A stretch of 64,000 nt of DNA from Candidatus Krumholzibacteriota bacterium. Its GTDB lineage: Bacteria; Krumholzibacteriota; Krumholzibacteriia; Krumholzibacteriales; Krumholzibacteriaceae. Positions within the stretch are counted from its first letter, which is position 1; each line of letters begins with the position of its first letter. Location of the stretch: the NCBI GenBank assembly GCA_016933255.1, contig JAFGBF010000016.1:23193-87192 (forward strand), read 5' to 3'. Positions 17,150 through 25,361 of this stretch are shown one piece after another. The position numbers were made by a program, and so were the translations under genes. The notes beneath the pieces are model-generated. The model was not told the DNA's origin, ran no database searches, and saw only the letters and a list, made by a program, of their open reading frames with translations.

Positions 17150-17797
17150 TTTAAAAGCTCCTTTGGACGATATTATGAAAATGGCAAGGATGGTGCCTTC
17201 GGCCGGCTGCCCCCAGGCTGATTACTCCAGGCACAGGAAAAATTTAGAGGGCTGCTTTCCCCGGCTGGAATTGTGGTTTTCCGCAAGGTATTGTGAAAAC
17301 AGCAAGTATAAGTGCTTAGGTAATACTGCCCATCAACCTGAATTTTTTCATTACAAATTTTTTTGAAATCAAAAAAACTTTACAGGTGTAATTTTCATCT
17401 GATCCCAGTGTAAAAACTGTCAAATAAATTTGCAGGTCTGTCATATTCCGGCCAGGGCGCACCGGCCAGTGTGACGGATCTGTAATCGATCGTTGACGTT
17501 TCATTATGAGGATGGTTATCTCCCCGCTCGTGACGTTCTTCGGCTTTTCGAGCAGTACCGGCAGATGGCGGACCAGAGATCACCGGCAGCTTTTTAGGTA
17601 TTTTCTCGGTTCTCATCTCCGGACACTCCTCCTGTCCTCCCTGCAGGCGTGCGGCATGGCGCAGGTATCATTTTCCTTGACAGGTTATTGGAAACCGGAG
17701 AATATGAGAATCCTCAAGGTAAGGATGTGTGGTTCTGCTGGGATTAACGTGGAGATGGAGGTGAAAGATCCGGTTTGTGGTAGGCCGGGTCGGGATT
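17150..17797. other. Long intergenic region upstream of subunit C
   Basis: I see no supported gene in these roughly 650 bases. It carries the leader of subunit C, a T- and A-rich stretch around 17338-17385 and the block shared with 15487-15560. An open frame at 17506-17835 contains a VKDPVCG string resembling a YHS start but lacks the rest of that domain and any homology I recognise, so it is not called. Confidence 0.4.
17383..17455. repeat. Second copy of the fibre-locus upstream block
   Basis: This copy shares AAAACTGTCAAATAAATTTG (17413-17432), then TCTGT and ATTCCGG, with the block at 15487-15560. The near-palindrome CAAATAAATTTG is at 17421-17432. It lies about 270 bases upstream of subunit C, and the other copy lies about 420 bases upstream of subunit A, so it may bind a common regulator or simply mark the duplication. 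Confidence 0.5.
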
Positions 17798-17989
17798 ATG
17801 CCGGAAACATTTACAGGGTGCCTGAAGTGCAATAAGGGAGTGCTGCTTCCCTTGTCCGATTACGGAAGAGACGGAGCGCCTATCCGCTATAAAGCCTGGG
17901 TTTGTAACAATCCTGATTGCGGGTTCAATTTGCGTATCGACAATGGCGAGTTGAGTCTGGGAAAATCGTTGGGGTATTCGACAAAATAG
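17798..17989 (+). CDS. Small zinc-ribbon protein
   Basis: This 63-residue protein starts MPETFTG and has two cysteine pairs, CLKC (about residues 8-11) and CNNPDC (about 36-41), separated by GVLLPLSDYGRDGAPIRYKAWV. This is the pattern of a single zinc ribbon. A GTG at 17777 is an alternative start, with GGAGGTG further upstream. It stands alone between the fibre region and the CPBP protease. No function is known; small zinc ribbons of this kind can bind nucleic acid or protein. Coding is supported by cysteine spacing rather than by context. Confidence 0.6.
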   Translation: MPETFTGCLKCNKGVLLPLSDYGRDGAPIRYKAWVCNNPDCGFNLRIDNGELSLGKSLGYSTK

Positions 17990-18016
17990 TTAATTCCTTA
18001 TATCTGATAGATATAT

Positions 18017-18883
18017 TCAAGAGGATGGTGGCAGGGGTCTGTCATTATCCTCTTTATTTTCAGAACCGTTCTGTCTGCGGAGAAGAAGTATTCCCGCCGC
18101 GCAAGCGGCGGCCGATATTATTGTCCAGGAAATGGAAGGGGTCTCTCTCTCCCCAAGCAGGATGACTTCCTTACTTGTCATATTCAGGTCGATCAGGGAG
18201 ACAAGATTAAAGAAAGCATGCGCGAAAAACGGGTATAGAAGATTTCCGGTCATATAAAAGATATATCCAAGGATCACTCCCAGGATAATGAGGCTGAGAA
18301 GGTGGGGAAGATTGAAATGGGAAGCCCCGAATACCAGCCCAGAAAGGATTATAGCCGCTGAGGCCGGCATATTTCTGTGAAAGACCTGCTGTATGAATCC
18401 TCTGAACAGAAGTTCCTCTCCAAAAGGGGATATGATCACCGTTCCCGCCAGGATGCCGAGAAACGAGAAGAACCCTTTGGGCTTGATTGAAATAAGAAAT
18501 TCTATATAATCAGGGTCTACGGGATTTTTGCCTTCGATCAGCCACGTGATCATATTTGTGGGAAGGATCGACCCCGCCGCGATAAGAAGGATTATTGCCG
18601 TCAAGAGAGGATCAGGTCTTTTCAGTTTGAATTCACGGCGGAAGGGAATGTAGAATCTTCTGGTCAGGGTGTAGAGCGGCAGTATGATTCCCAGCAGGGA
18701 AGGTACGATCAGCGAGATCACCGTGAGCCCTTTCAGAAAGATTATGACCGATACGGAGAGATAGATAAGAAGACAGGATACTGCATACAAAAGAAGTACG
18801 TAGTTGTTTATGAAACCCGCGAGAGGGGGGATCTCCGGCGGAGGATCCTCCTCAAGCTCATCTCTTCCTGGAGTCTCGTTCAT
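18017..18883 (-). CDS. CPBP (CAAX/ABI family) intramembrane metalloprotease
   Basis: This 288-residue multi-spanning membrane protein has the three Abi motifs: EELLFRG (Glu-Glu and Arg), FGASHF (His) and HAFFN (His and Asn) near the C-terminus. These form the metal site in the family of Rce1-like proteases. Bacterial members cut membrane substrates or protect against bacteriocins; the substrate here is unknown. It is transcribed divergently from the HAD gene with only 51 bases between, so both promoters must overlap. The C-terminal end is charged and cytoplasmic. No clear ribosome site precedes the ATG. Confidence 0.9.
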   Translation of the reverse strand: MNETPGRDELEEDPPPEIPPLAGFINNYVLLLYAVSCLLIYLSVSVIIFLKGLTVISLIVPSLLGIILPLYTLTRRFYIPFRREFKLKRPDPLLTAIILLIAAGSILPTNMITWLIEGKNPVDPDYIEFLISIKPKGFFSFLGILAGTVIISPFGEELLFRGFIQQVFHRNMPASAAIILSGLVFGASHFNLPHLLSLIILGVILGYIFYMTGNLLYPFFAHAFFNLVSLIDLNMTSKEVILLGERETPSISWTIISAAACAAGILLLRRQNGSENKEDNDRPLPPSS

Positions 18884-18934
18884 GGAGATAGAATATACAT
18901 TTGATATATTCCTGCCACAAGGGGAAAGGTACTG

Positions 18935-19630
18935 ATGATAAAGCTCATTATTTTCGATCTCGACAACACGCTTACCGATTTTATCCGCATGAAGGACAAT
19001 TCGATCGATGCCGCAGTAAAAGCGATGATAGATTCGGGGGTCGATCTGCCGGCGGACGAGATAAGGGAGATGATATTCACCATCTATGACAATGAGGGGA
19101 TCGAATATCAGAAGGTCTTCGACAGGCTTCTCGTAGACCTGCTCGGAGAGGTCGATTACAAGGCCCTAGCCTCGGCGATTGTGGCCTATCGCAAAGCCAG
19201 GGAAGCTGCTCTTGTCCTCTATCCCCATGTCAACAGGACGTTGCTTGCTCTTGTCAAGGCGGGGCTGAAACTCGCTGTGATCTCCGATGCTCCAAGGAAA
19301 GAAGCCTGGCTGAGGTTGTGCTATCTCCAGCTTCAGCATATTTTTGATAAAGTGGTCGCCTTCGAGGATTCAGGGGAGCATAAGCCTAGCCCCGCTCCCT
19401 TCCGCATGGTGCTGAGCGAGCTTGAAGTCGAACCGAAGGAAGCAATAATGGTGGGTGACTGGCCAGCGAGGGATATAGTCGGTGCTTCCGAGCTGGGGCT
19501 GACGACTGTTTTTGCGAGGTACGGCGATACTTTTGGCACGGAGGTCTCCGGAGCCGATTATGATATAGATGATATCTCAAGTCTTATCGATATCGTAGAG
19601 GATATAAACAGCAGGGGAATGAAAGGATAA
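18935..19630 (+). CDS. HAD-superfamily hydrolase
   Basis: This 231-residue protein has the HAD motifs: IFDLDNTLTDF (motif I nucleophile Asp and acid Asp), LAVISDAPRKEAW (motif II), KPSPAPF (motif III Lys) and MVGDWPARDI (motif IV). The cap between residues about 15 and 90 is helical, as in phosphoglycolate phosphatase or haloacid-dehalogenase relatives. It hydrolyses a phosphate ester of unknown identity. It lies 5 nt before the nnr gene, with a GGGGAAAGG ribosome site ahead of its ATG, so it is probably the first gene of the nnr-thiL-tsaD operon. Confidence 0.9.
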   Translation: MIKLIIFDLDNTLTDFIRMKDNSIDAAVKAMIDSGVDLPADEIREMIFTIYDNEGIEYQKVFDRLLVDLLGEVDYKALASAIVAYRKAREAALVLYPHVNRTLLALVKAGLKLAVISDAPRKEAWLRLCYLQLQHIFDKVVAFEDSGEHKPSPAPFRMVLSELEVEPKEAIMVGDWPARDIVGASELGLTTVFARYGDTFGTEVSGADYDIDDISSLIDIVEDINSRGMKG

Positions 19631-19635
19631 GAGAT

Positions 19636-21225
19636 ATGTACCTCGTGACGAGTGAAGAAATGAGGCGTCTCGACAGTAAGACGATCGAACGGTTCGAACC
19701 GGGGCTTGTCCTTATGGAGCGTGCCGGACAGGGGGTCTTTGATTCTGTCTCCGCGCATTTCGAGGATCCTTCCGGGGAGTGCGTATCTATTTTTCTTGGA
19801 AGAGGGAACAATGCCGGTGACGGCCTCGTGGCCGGCCGGCTTCTCGCCGAAGCAGGTGTAAAAGTCGTGCTTCTCTATATGCACGAACCGGACAAATTCA
19901 CTCCTGACGCGGCGAAAAACTATTCCCGCCTGGACAAGATCAGGGCCGATGGAGGGATAGAAGAGGTATTCCTTTATCTGTCTGACAGAGCGCAGAAGGC
20001 GTTATCGGCTATTAACAAAAGCACTGTCATAATCGACGCTTTGCTGGGAACGGGGATAAACAGCCCGGTAAGGGATGAATATGCTGAAGTGATCGACCAG
20101 ATAAATATCAGCGGGATACCGGTCGTATCGGTAGACATACCTTCCGGAATAAACGGCACTTCAGGGGAGGTCATGGGAAGAGCGGTAGCTGCTGACCTGA
20201 CTGTTACTATGGGCTTTCCGAAAACGGGAATGGCATTCTATCCGGGCAAAAGCTACTGCGGAGTAGTAGATATAATCGATATAGGGATTCCCCGGGAGGT
20301 GATCGAAGAAAGCGGCCTGAAAGATCGGATACTCGACATAGATCTCGTGCTGGGCGAACTTCCTGAAAGGGATCCGGCGGCGCATAAGTTCGACTGCGGG
20401 TCTCTTCTTGTCATCGCGGGAAGCAGGAGTTACAGCGGAGCTGCTTATCTCAGCGCTGTTTCTGCCCTCAGGTCCGGATGCGGTATCGTTTACCTTGCCG
20501 CACCAGAGTCTATAAGAACGGTGATCCAGTCTCTTGCTCCCGAAATAATCTTTATCTCTCTGCCGGAAACTGGATTCGGGTCGATATCTCTGGAGGCCGC
20601 AGAGAGTATCCCGCGGGATCTGAGATATGATGCCGCAGTCATAGGTCCGGGGCTGACAAACGGGAAAGAGACTTCCGGTTTTGTGACCCGTTTTGTCTCC
20701 GGTTGCAAAAAACCTCTTTTGATCGATGCTGACGGGCTGAACGCTTTTCTCCGTGGATTTTCAGATCTCGCGGCTTATTCAAAGGAGAGGGAGATCATTC
20801 TCACTCCTCACTCCGGAGAGCTGCAAAGGCTCACCGGAAGCGCCCCTCCGGCCTCACCAGCAGAAAGAACGGAGTATCTTCGAACCCTGGTTGAAGGTAC
20901 CGGCATTACCCTTATCCACAAAGGGGCTCCGACCCTGATCGCGCATAACTCTCTGGATATCGATGTCAATATCCACGGCCATCCGGGCCTTGCGACCGCG
21001 GGCAGCGGAGATGTGCTCGCAGGGGCCGTCGGCGGCATTCTCGCGCAAGGGGTCTCTGCGGGATCTGCCGCAAGGGTCGGGGTCTATCTGCACTCGAGAG
21101 CCGCCGATCTGGCAGCGCAGGAAACTGGTGAAAGAAGCATGATAGCTGGAGATTGCTGCAATGCTCTTCCTCTGGCAATGATCGAGCTTGAGGAAGACTA
21201 TCCGTCTGCTGCTTACGGGGAATAA
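19636..21225 (+). CDS. nnr: Bifunctional NAD(P)H-hydrate epimerase / ADP-dependent dehydratase
   Basis: This 529-residue protein repairs damaged NADH and NADPH hydrates. The N-terminal YjeF_N half (about 1-215) has GRGNNAGDG and DALLGTGINSPVRDEY, plus SGINGTSGEV. The C-terminal kinase-like half (about 235-520) has HSGELQRLTG, HKGAPTLI and GLATAGSGDVLAGAVGG. The stop at 21223-21225 is a TAA in the same reading frame as thiL. Full length and motifs suggest both activities are intact. It belongs to the operon with the HAD gene, thiL, a phosphatase and tsaD. Confidence 0.95.
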   Translation: MYLVTSEEMRRLDSKTIERFEPGLVLMERAGQGVFDSVSAHFEDPSGECVSIFLGRGNNAGDGLVAGRLLAEAGVKVVLLYMHEPDKFTPDAAKNYSRLDKIRADGGIEEVFLYLSDRAQKALSAINKSTVIIDALLGTGINSPVRDEYAEVIDQINISGIPVVSVDIPSGINGTSGEVMGRAVAADLTVTMGFPKTGMAFYPGKSYCGVVDIIDIGIPREVIEESGLKDRILDIDLVLGELPERDPAAHKFDCGSLLVIAGSRSYSGAAYLSAVSALRSGCGIVYLAAPESIRTVIQSLAPEIIFISLPETGFGSISLEAAESIPRDLRYDAAVIGPGLTNGKETSGFVTRFVSGCKKPLLIDADGLNAFLRGFSDLAAYSKEREIILTPHSGELQRLTGSAPPASPAERTEYLRTLVEGTGITLIHKGAPTLIAHNSLDIDVNIHGHPGLATAGSGDVLAGAVGGILAQGVSAGSAARVGVYLHSRAADLAAQETGERSMIAGDCCNALPLAMIELEEDYPSAAYGE

Positions 21226-21279
21226 GGTTTCGCAGAGAATACGGCAGGCGGGATCCGGAAGTCATCCTGCGGCCTTTAC

Positions 21280-22389
21280 CTGGAGGATATCATCAGGGAA
21301 AAATATGTCATCGACAGGATAAAAGAAGCTTTTCCGAAGAGCGGGATCGGCGATGACACCGCGGTCCTCCCTTCGGTCGAAGGAGATCTTCTTTTCGCTT
21401 CTGACGCCGTAGTCGAAGATGTCCATTTCAGGCGCAGGTACTCGACTCTGAGCCAGGCTGTCCAGAAGGCTGTGACTTCCAACGTGTCGGATATATATGC
21501 GATGGGGGGCAGGCCCCTGAATATGCTGCTTACGGCCGGGCTTCCGGCTGGGTGCGATGAAAAGGATATCGAGGAGCTGATCGACGGGCTGAAGAAAGGG
21601 TCGAAGGCGTACGGTGTGAGACTCTCCGGAGGAGACACTGTCTTTTCTCCCGGCGGGTACTTTTTCGATATCTCTGTGATTGGCGAGGTCGAAAAGGGTT
21701 GCGCGTTAACGCGAGGCGGAGGGGCGAAGGGGGACACCCTTGTGATATTCGGAGAGTGCGGGGGATCTCTGGCCGGGCTCAGATTTCTTCAGGCGATCTT
21801 CGATGAACCCGGCGAAAGGTCTTTCATGGAGAGATTTCTTCCCGCCGGCAAGGAAGAGATAGAAGGGATTAAAGAGATGATCCCCGGCATGTCGCTATTA
21901 TCGACTTTCGCCGAAATCCGGGAGCTTGCGGAGAAATACGGCCTTCGCGGCAAAACTGCCGACATCCCCGGACTGATCATGCGCCATATCGTACCGAGGG
22001 CTGTAAGGCTGGATGAGAGGTTTATCGCTTCCGGAGGAGCTGAAGTCTCCGCAATGACAGATATAAGCGACGGGCTTGCCGAAGACCTTGCCTCGATCTG
22101 CAAAGCCAGCGGAACAGGAGCTCTGATCGATTTGGGATCGATCCCTCTTCCGGCATTTCTCGCCTCGGAAAGCCGGATCGGGGAACAGGAACGGATGGAA
22201 CTTTCGCTTGCGAGCGGGGAGGAATATTCCCAGCTTGCTGCGGTAAGGGACCTTGGGGGGCTGGAGCTTCCGGAAGGAGCCGCGGTGATAGGGAAATTGA
22301 CCGCCGTGGAAGAAGGGATGATGATAAGGGGTAGTGACGGTATCGCGAAAAAGATCACGGAGACCGGGTTTGAACATGATTTCAGGTGA
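21280..22389 (+). CDS. thiL: Thiamine-monophosphate kinase with non-standard start
   Basis: ThiL phosphorylates thiamine monophosphate to thiamine pyrophosphate. From 21280 the protein is about 369 residues. The ATP/metal site GIGDDTAVL is present near residue 23, followed by FASDAVVEDVHFR, NVSDIYAMGG and DISDGLAEDL. The frame contains no ATG, GTG or TTG between the preceding TAA (21225) and the conserved GDD motif. The candidates are CTG at 21280 and ATC at 21289 or 21292; the latter follow a GGAGG at 21282-21286. The first standard start, GTG at 21472, would delete the catalytic N-terminus. Function is sure; the start is not. A sequencing error or readthrough of the nnr stop are alternatives. 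Confidence 0.85.
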   Translation: MEDIIREKYVIDRIKEAFPKSGIGDDTAVLPSVEGDLLFASDAVVEDVHFRRRYSTLSQAVQKAVTSNVSDIYAMGGRPLNMLLTAGLPAGCDEKDIEELIDGLKKGSKAYGVRLSGGDTVFSPGGYFFDISVIGEVEKGCALTRGGGAKGDTLVIFGECGGSLAGLRFLQAIFDEPGERSFMERFLPAGKEEIEGIKEMIPGMSLLSTFAEIRELAEKYGLRGKTADIPGLIMRHIVPRAVRLDERFIASGGAEVSAMTDISDGLAEDLASICKASGTGALIDLGSIPLPAFLASESRIGEQERMELSLASGEEYSQLAAVRDLGGLELPEGAAVIGKLTAVEEGMMIRGSDGIAKKITETGFEHDFR

Positions 22390-22444
22390 CCGCAAGCCTT
22401 TGTGAAAGGCGCAGGGCTTGAAGATTGAAACAGATGGAGAGTCG

Positions 22445-23065
22445 ATGCTTATATATTTGATCAGGCACGGCAGGACTGACTGGAATGAAGAGCGCAGAAT
22501 AATGGGGGTCAACCCCGTCCCGCTCAATGACAGGGGCCGTGAAATGGTCGAGAAGCTCGCCTCTTTCCTCGGCGCCGAAAAGATAGGGACGATATATTCG
22601 GGAACGTTAAAAAGGACGATGGAAACGGCTAAAATACTTGCCGGTGCATGGAGCGCCGAAATTCTGGAAGAGCCGAGGCTTAACGAGTCCCCTTACGAAA
22701 AATGGGCAGGGAAGAGGTATTCGGAGCTTGAAGAAGATCCCGATTTCATCCTCTATTCCACTCAGCCGACGAGCTCCTCGTTTTCAGAAAATGAAGGTAT
22801 GATAGATATTCAGAAGAGAAGCGTCGCGGCAATAGAGAGGATACTCAGCGAAAAGAGGGGAGAGCGGGCAGCTCTCGTATCCCACAGCGATGTGATCAAA
22901 CCGGCGATTGCAAACTATCTCGGAATGAAGATCGATTCGATCCACGCTCTGGCGATAGCCAATGCTTCGATAAGCCTTCTCGATATGAGCGATCATCGAT
23001 CTCCGAAAATGAGATATATAAACCTGATGCCCTGGAAATGGAAAAAAGAGAGGTTCTGGCCCTGA
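22445..23065 (+). CDS. Histidine phosphatase family protein (phosphoglycerate mutase-like)
   Basis: This 206-residue protein has the RHG motif in LIRHGRTDWNEE at its N-terminus, where the His is phosphorylated in catalysis. Other parts of the site are YSGTLKRTMETA, LNESPYEKWAG and ALVSHSDVIK. Such enzymes include phosphoglycerate mutases, cobalamin phosphatase CobC and broad phosphatases; the substrate cannot be told from sequence. ATG 22445 is chosen because GGAGAG precedes it; an upstream TTG at 22418 is less likely. Its stop overlaps the tsaD start by one base (TGATG), so the two are coupled. Confidence 0.9.
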   Translation: MLIYLIRHGRTDWNEERRIMGVNPVPLNDRGREMVEKLASFLGAEKIGTIYSGTLKRTMETAKILAGAWSAEILEEPRLNESPYEKWAGKRYSELEEDPDFILYSTQPTSSSFSENEGMIDIQKRSVAAIERILSEKRGERAALVSHSDVIKPAIANYLGMKIDSIHALAIANASISLLDMSDHRSPKMRYINLMPWKWKKERFWP

Positions 23066-24084
23066 TGAAGGAAAAGCTGTATCTTGGGATCGAGACATCG
23101 TGCGACGATACCTCCTGCGCGGTATATTCGCCTGACAGGGGCGTCATCGCGCACAGGACCGCTGCTCAGCTGGATCATGAGAAATACGGCGGGGTGGTTC
23201 CCGAAATAGCTTCCAGATCTCATATGCGGTCGCTGCTTCCGCTTTATTCTTCAGTCATGGAAGATGCTGGCATCGAGCCCATATCCCTGTCGGGCATAGC
23301 GGTGACCAACGGGCCGGGGCTTACCGGATCGCTTCTCGTGGGGCTATCCTTCGCGAAGGCTCTGGCCTATGGATTCGGTATCCCTTTGACCGGCGTCCAC
23401 CATCTTGAAGGCCATATTCTAGCGAACGCGCTTACAGGGGAATTTGTGACCCCCTCTGTTGTGCTGGTGGTTTCCGGAGGACACTCACAGCTTATAAAAG
23501 TCGATCGCCCGGGGCTCTATGAATTTCTCGGGGGGACCAGGGATGATGCCGCGGGGGAGGCGTTCGACAAAATCGCGAAAATGCTGGGGCTTCCGTATCC
23601 GGGAGGCCCATCGCTCGAAAAAACGGGAAAGAACGGGAACAGAAATGCGTATGATTTTCCCAGAGCCCTGAAAAATTCAGGGAAGTGCGACCTCTCTTTC
23701 TCCGGTCTCAAGACATCAGTCAGGTTGAAGTTCGAATCGATAGAGGATATCAGCGATAAGATCATAGCGGATATAGCAGCATCTGCACAGGAAGCTATAG
23801 TGGATATCCTCGCGATAAAATCAAAAATGGCTGTAGAAGAGAGCGGTGTAAAAAGATTCTATATCGCAGGCGGTGTAGCCGCCAACCAGAGATTAAGAGA
23901 TGTGATGCTCGAAAGGCTCGGTGCCGGGGGGATAAAGGTCTCATGGCCTGAAATGAGGTACTGCACGGACAATGCCGCTATGATAGCCTGCGCCGGATAT
24001 TATCATTTTTCCGCCGGGAAGGTAGACGGGCTTGAGCTGAATACATTTCCCCGGGGGGGACTCGGATCCTGGGTATCGGAATAA
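23065..24084 (+). CDS. tsaD: tRNA N6-adenosine threonylcarbamoyltransferase
   Basis: This 339-residue protein catalyses t6A formation at A37 of ANN-decoding tRNAs, together with TsaB, TsaE and the TsaC product. The start IETSCDDTSCAV, the metal-binding HHLEGH (His pair), VVSGGHSQL and GEAFDKIAK are all present, plus GGVAAN near residue 270. It is essential in most bacteria. It starts one base before the end of the phosphatase gene, with the ATG inside TGATG. TsaB and TsaE are not in this window. Length and motifs are normal. Confidence 0.97.
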   Translation: MKEKLYLGIETSCDDTSCAVYSPDRGVIAHRTAAQLDHEKYGGVVPEIASRSHMRSLLPLYSSVMEDAGIEPISLSGIAVTNGPGLTGSLLVGLSFAKALAYGFGIPLTGVHHLEGHILANALTGEFVTPSVVLVVSGGHSQLIKVDRPGLYEFLGGTRDDAAGEAFDKIAKMLGLPYPGGPSLEKTGKNGNRNAYDFPRALKNSGKCDLSFSGLKTSVRLKFESIEDISDKIIADIAASAQEAIVDILAIKSKMAVEESGVKRFYIAGGVAANQRLRDVMLERLGAGGIKVSWPEMRYCTDNAAMIACAGYYHFSAGKVDGLELNTFPRGGLGSWVSE

Positions 24085-24160
24085 TTCGCCAGAATGAGCG
24101 ATTATATCTCTTTATGCGAAAATTGATTCCGCCTTTTTCGCCATTCTGCAAATACAGAGC

Positions 24161-24183
24161 TTCCGGCCGATTCCCCGCCGGAA
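24161..24183. promoter_or_regulatory. Inverted repeat, candidate enhancer site upstream of the sigma-54 promoter
   Basis: TTCCGGC (24161-24167), nine bases and GCCGGAA (24177-24183) form a 7-bp inverted repeat. Its centre lies about 100 bases before the predicted transcription start near 24274, the usual distance for an NtrC-type activator site. No T-run follows, so it is not an obvious terminator of tsaD. The role is inference. Confidence 0.45.
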
Positions 24184-24246
24184 TGGAACCGCTCGCCTAT
24201 CGGCAGTAATAACATAAAGTTACAACATATCACCTCCGCCTACCCC

Positions 24247-24262
24247 TTGGCATATTACTTGC
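24247..24262 (+). promoter_or_regulatory. Sigma-54 (RpoN) promoter of the signalling operon
   Basis: TTGGCATATTACTTGC matches the -24/-12 consensus TGGCAY-N5-TTGC exactly in both key pairs: GG at 24249-24250 and GC at 24261-24262 are twelve bases apart. Transcription would start near 24274, about 60 bases before the first gene at 24335. Dependence on sigma-54 would imply an activator ATPase acting from upstream. Confidence 0.75.
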
Positions 24263-24334
24263 GGAACCTGCAAATGCGCAGATTTCGAGTCTTCCTGCGT
24301 CTTCGGAATTTTGAAAGATTTGGAGTAATTCCCG

Positions 24335-25312
24335 ATGGGGTCTGAAAATATAAAGGGAGAATTCAAAATACTCGTTGCCGATGACGAGGAGCATATCAGG
24401 AGAATACTCCAGTTTCAGCTTGAGAAATACGGATTCGAAGTCCGGACAGCCGAAAATGGAGAGATAGCTCTTGAGATGGTACACCGGGAGAGGCCTGATC
24501 TCCTGATCCTCGATCTTATGATGCCGAAGGTCGACGGGTTTGAAGTCTGCAGAAAGTTGAGATCGAATTTCCAGACAGCCCAGATCCCGATAATCATGCT
24601 GACCGCCAAGAGCGATCTTTCAGATAAGATAAAGGGGCTTAGTGACGGAGCGAACGATTATCTGATCAAGCCGTATTCGAACGAAGAATTGATCCTTCGG
24701 GTAAGAAACGTCCTTGAATGGAGCCAGAAGCAGAAAAACGCCAACCCGCTTACAGGTTTCGCCGGAAACAAGGCGATCGAAAAAGAACTTCAGCGAAGGA
24801 TCGAGGCCGGAGAATCGTTCGCATTCCTGTATATCGACATAGATAACTTCAAAGCTTACAACGACTATTATGGCTATCACAAAGGCGATGAAGCAATCGT
24901 TTTTGCCGCCGATACGATCTCAGAAGCCGTAGAATCGCTGGGCGGGCCGGATGATTTTGTCGGTCATATTGGAGGGGACGATTTTATCGTCCTTACATCA
25001 GTAGGCAGGGCGGAGTTCGTATCCCGCCACGTAATAGATGAATTTGATAAAGGGTCGCTGTTTCTTATGGACGAGGAAGATATCAGAAGAGGATATCTGG
25101 AGATCAGAAACCGCCTTGGAGAGATCAAAAGAGTGCCCCTTATGTCTCTGACCGTAGCGATCGTCATCAACGAAAATCAGCGGCTGCGCCATTTCGCGCA
25201 AGTCAGTGATATCGCTTCGGAACTTAAAAAGTTCGGCAAAGGTATGACCGGAAGCGTAGTCGTCAGAGAAAGACGCAGGAAGACGAATCCTGCTGAAAAA
25301 ATAGAATCATAA
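24335..25312 (+). CDS. Response regulator with receiver and degenerate GGDEF-like output domain
   Basis: The protein has 325 residues. The receiver domain (about 8-125) has the acidic pair ADDEE, phosphorylatable Asp60 in LDLMMPK, Thr90 and Lys112 in KPYS. The C-terminal domain (about 135-310) is GGDEF-like: YIDIDNFKAYND carries the metal Asp residues, but the signature reads GGDDF at 213-217 and the upstream RxxD inhibitory site is not evident. Loss of the Glu usually weakens or abolishes diguanylate cyclase activity, so this may be a c-di-GMP or GTP sensing output rather than an enzyme. It is the first gene after the sigma-54 promoter and precedes a kinase gene by 49 nt. Confidence 0.88.
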   Translation: MGSENIKGEFKILVADDEEHIRRILQFQLEKYGFEVRTAENGEIALEMVHRERPDLLILDLMMPKVDGFEVCRKLRSNFQTAQIPIIMLTAKSDLSDKIKGLSDGANDYLIKPYSNEELILRVRNVLEWSQKQKNANPLTGFAGNKAIEKELQRRIEAGESFAFLYIDIDNFKAYNDYYGYHKGDEAIVFAADTISEAVESLGGPDDFVGHIGGDDFIVLTSVGRAEFVSRHVIDEFDKGSLFLMDEEDIRRGYLEIRNRLGEIKRVPLMSLTVAIVINENQRLRHFAQVSDIASELKKFGKGMTGSVVVRERRRKTNPAEKIES

Positions 25313-25361
25313 TATCCGGTGTTGAATATCGTTGAATCGAATCGAAGACGGAGGCGCGGCT

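Noticed and set aside
17180..17300. c-di-GMP-I riboswitch-like words (GGAAAACC, GGGGAAAGC, CAGCCGGCCGAAGG) in the leader of subunit C
   Set aside because: The order is suggestive, but the obligatory stem with a GNRA loop and the receptor pairing cannot be found, so the match is probably chance.
17506..17835. 109-residue open frame ending with VKDPVCG, like a YHS domain start
   Set aside because: The rest of the YHS domain is absent and the upstream part is low-complexity basic sequence, so it is most likely not a gene.
19690..19705. GGTTCGAACC string that resembles a tRNA T-loop
   Set aside because: It lies inside the nnr coding sequence and no cloverleaf can be built around it.
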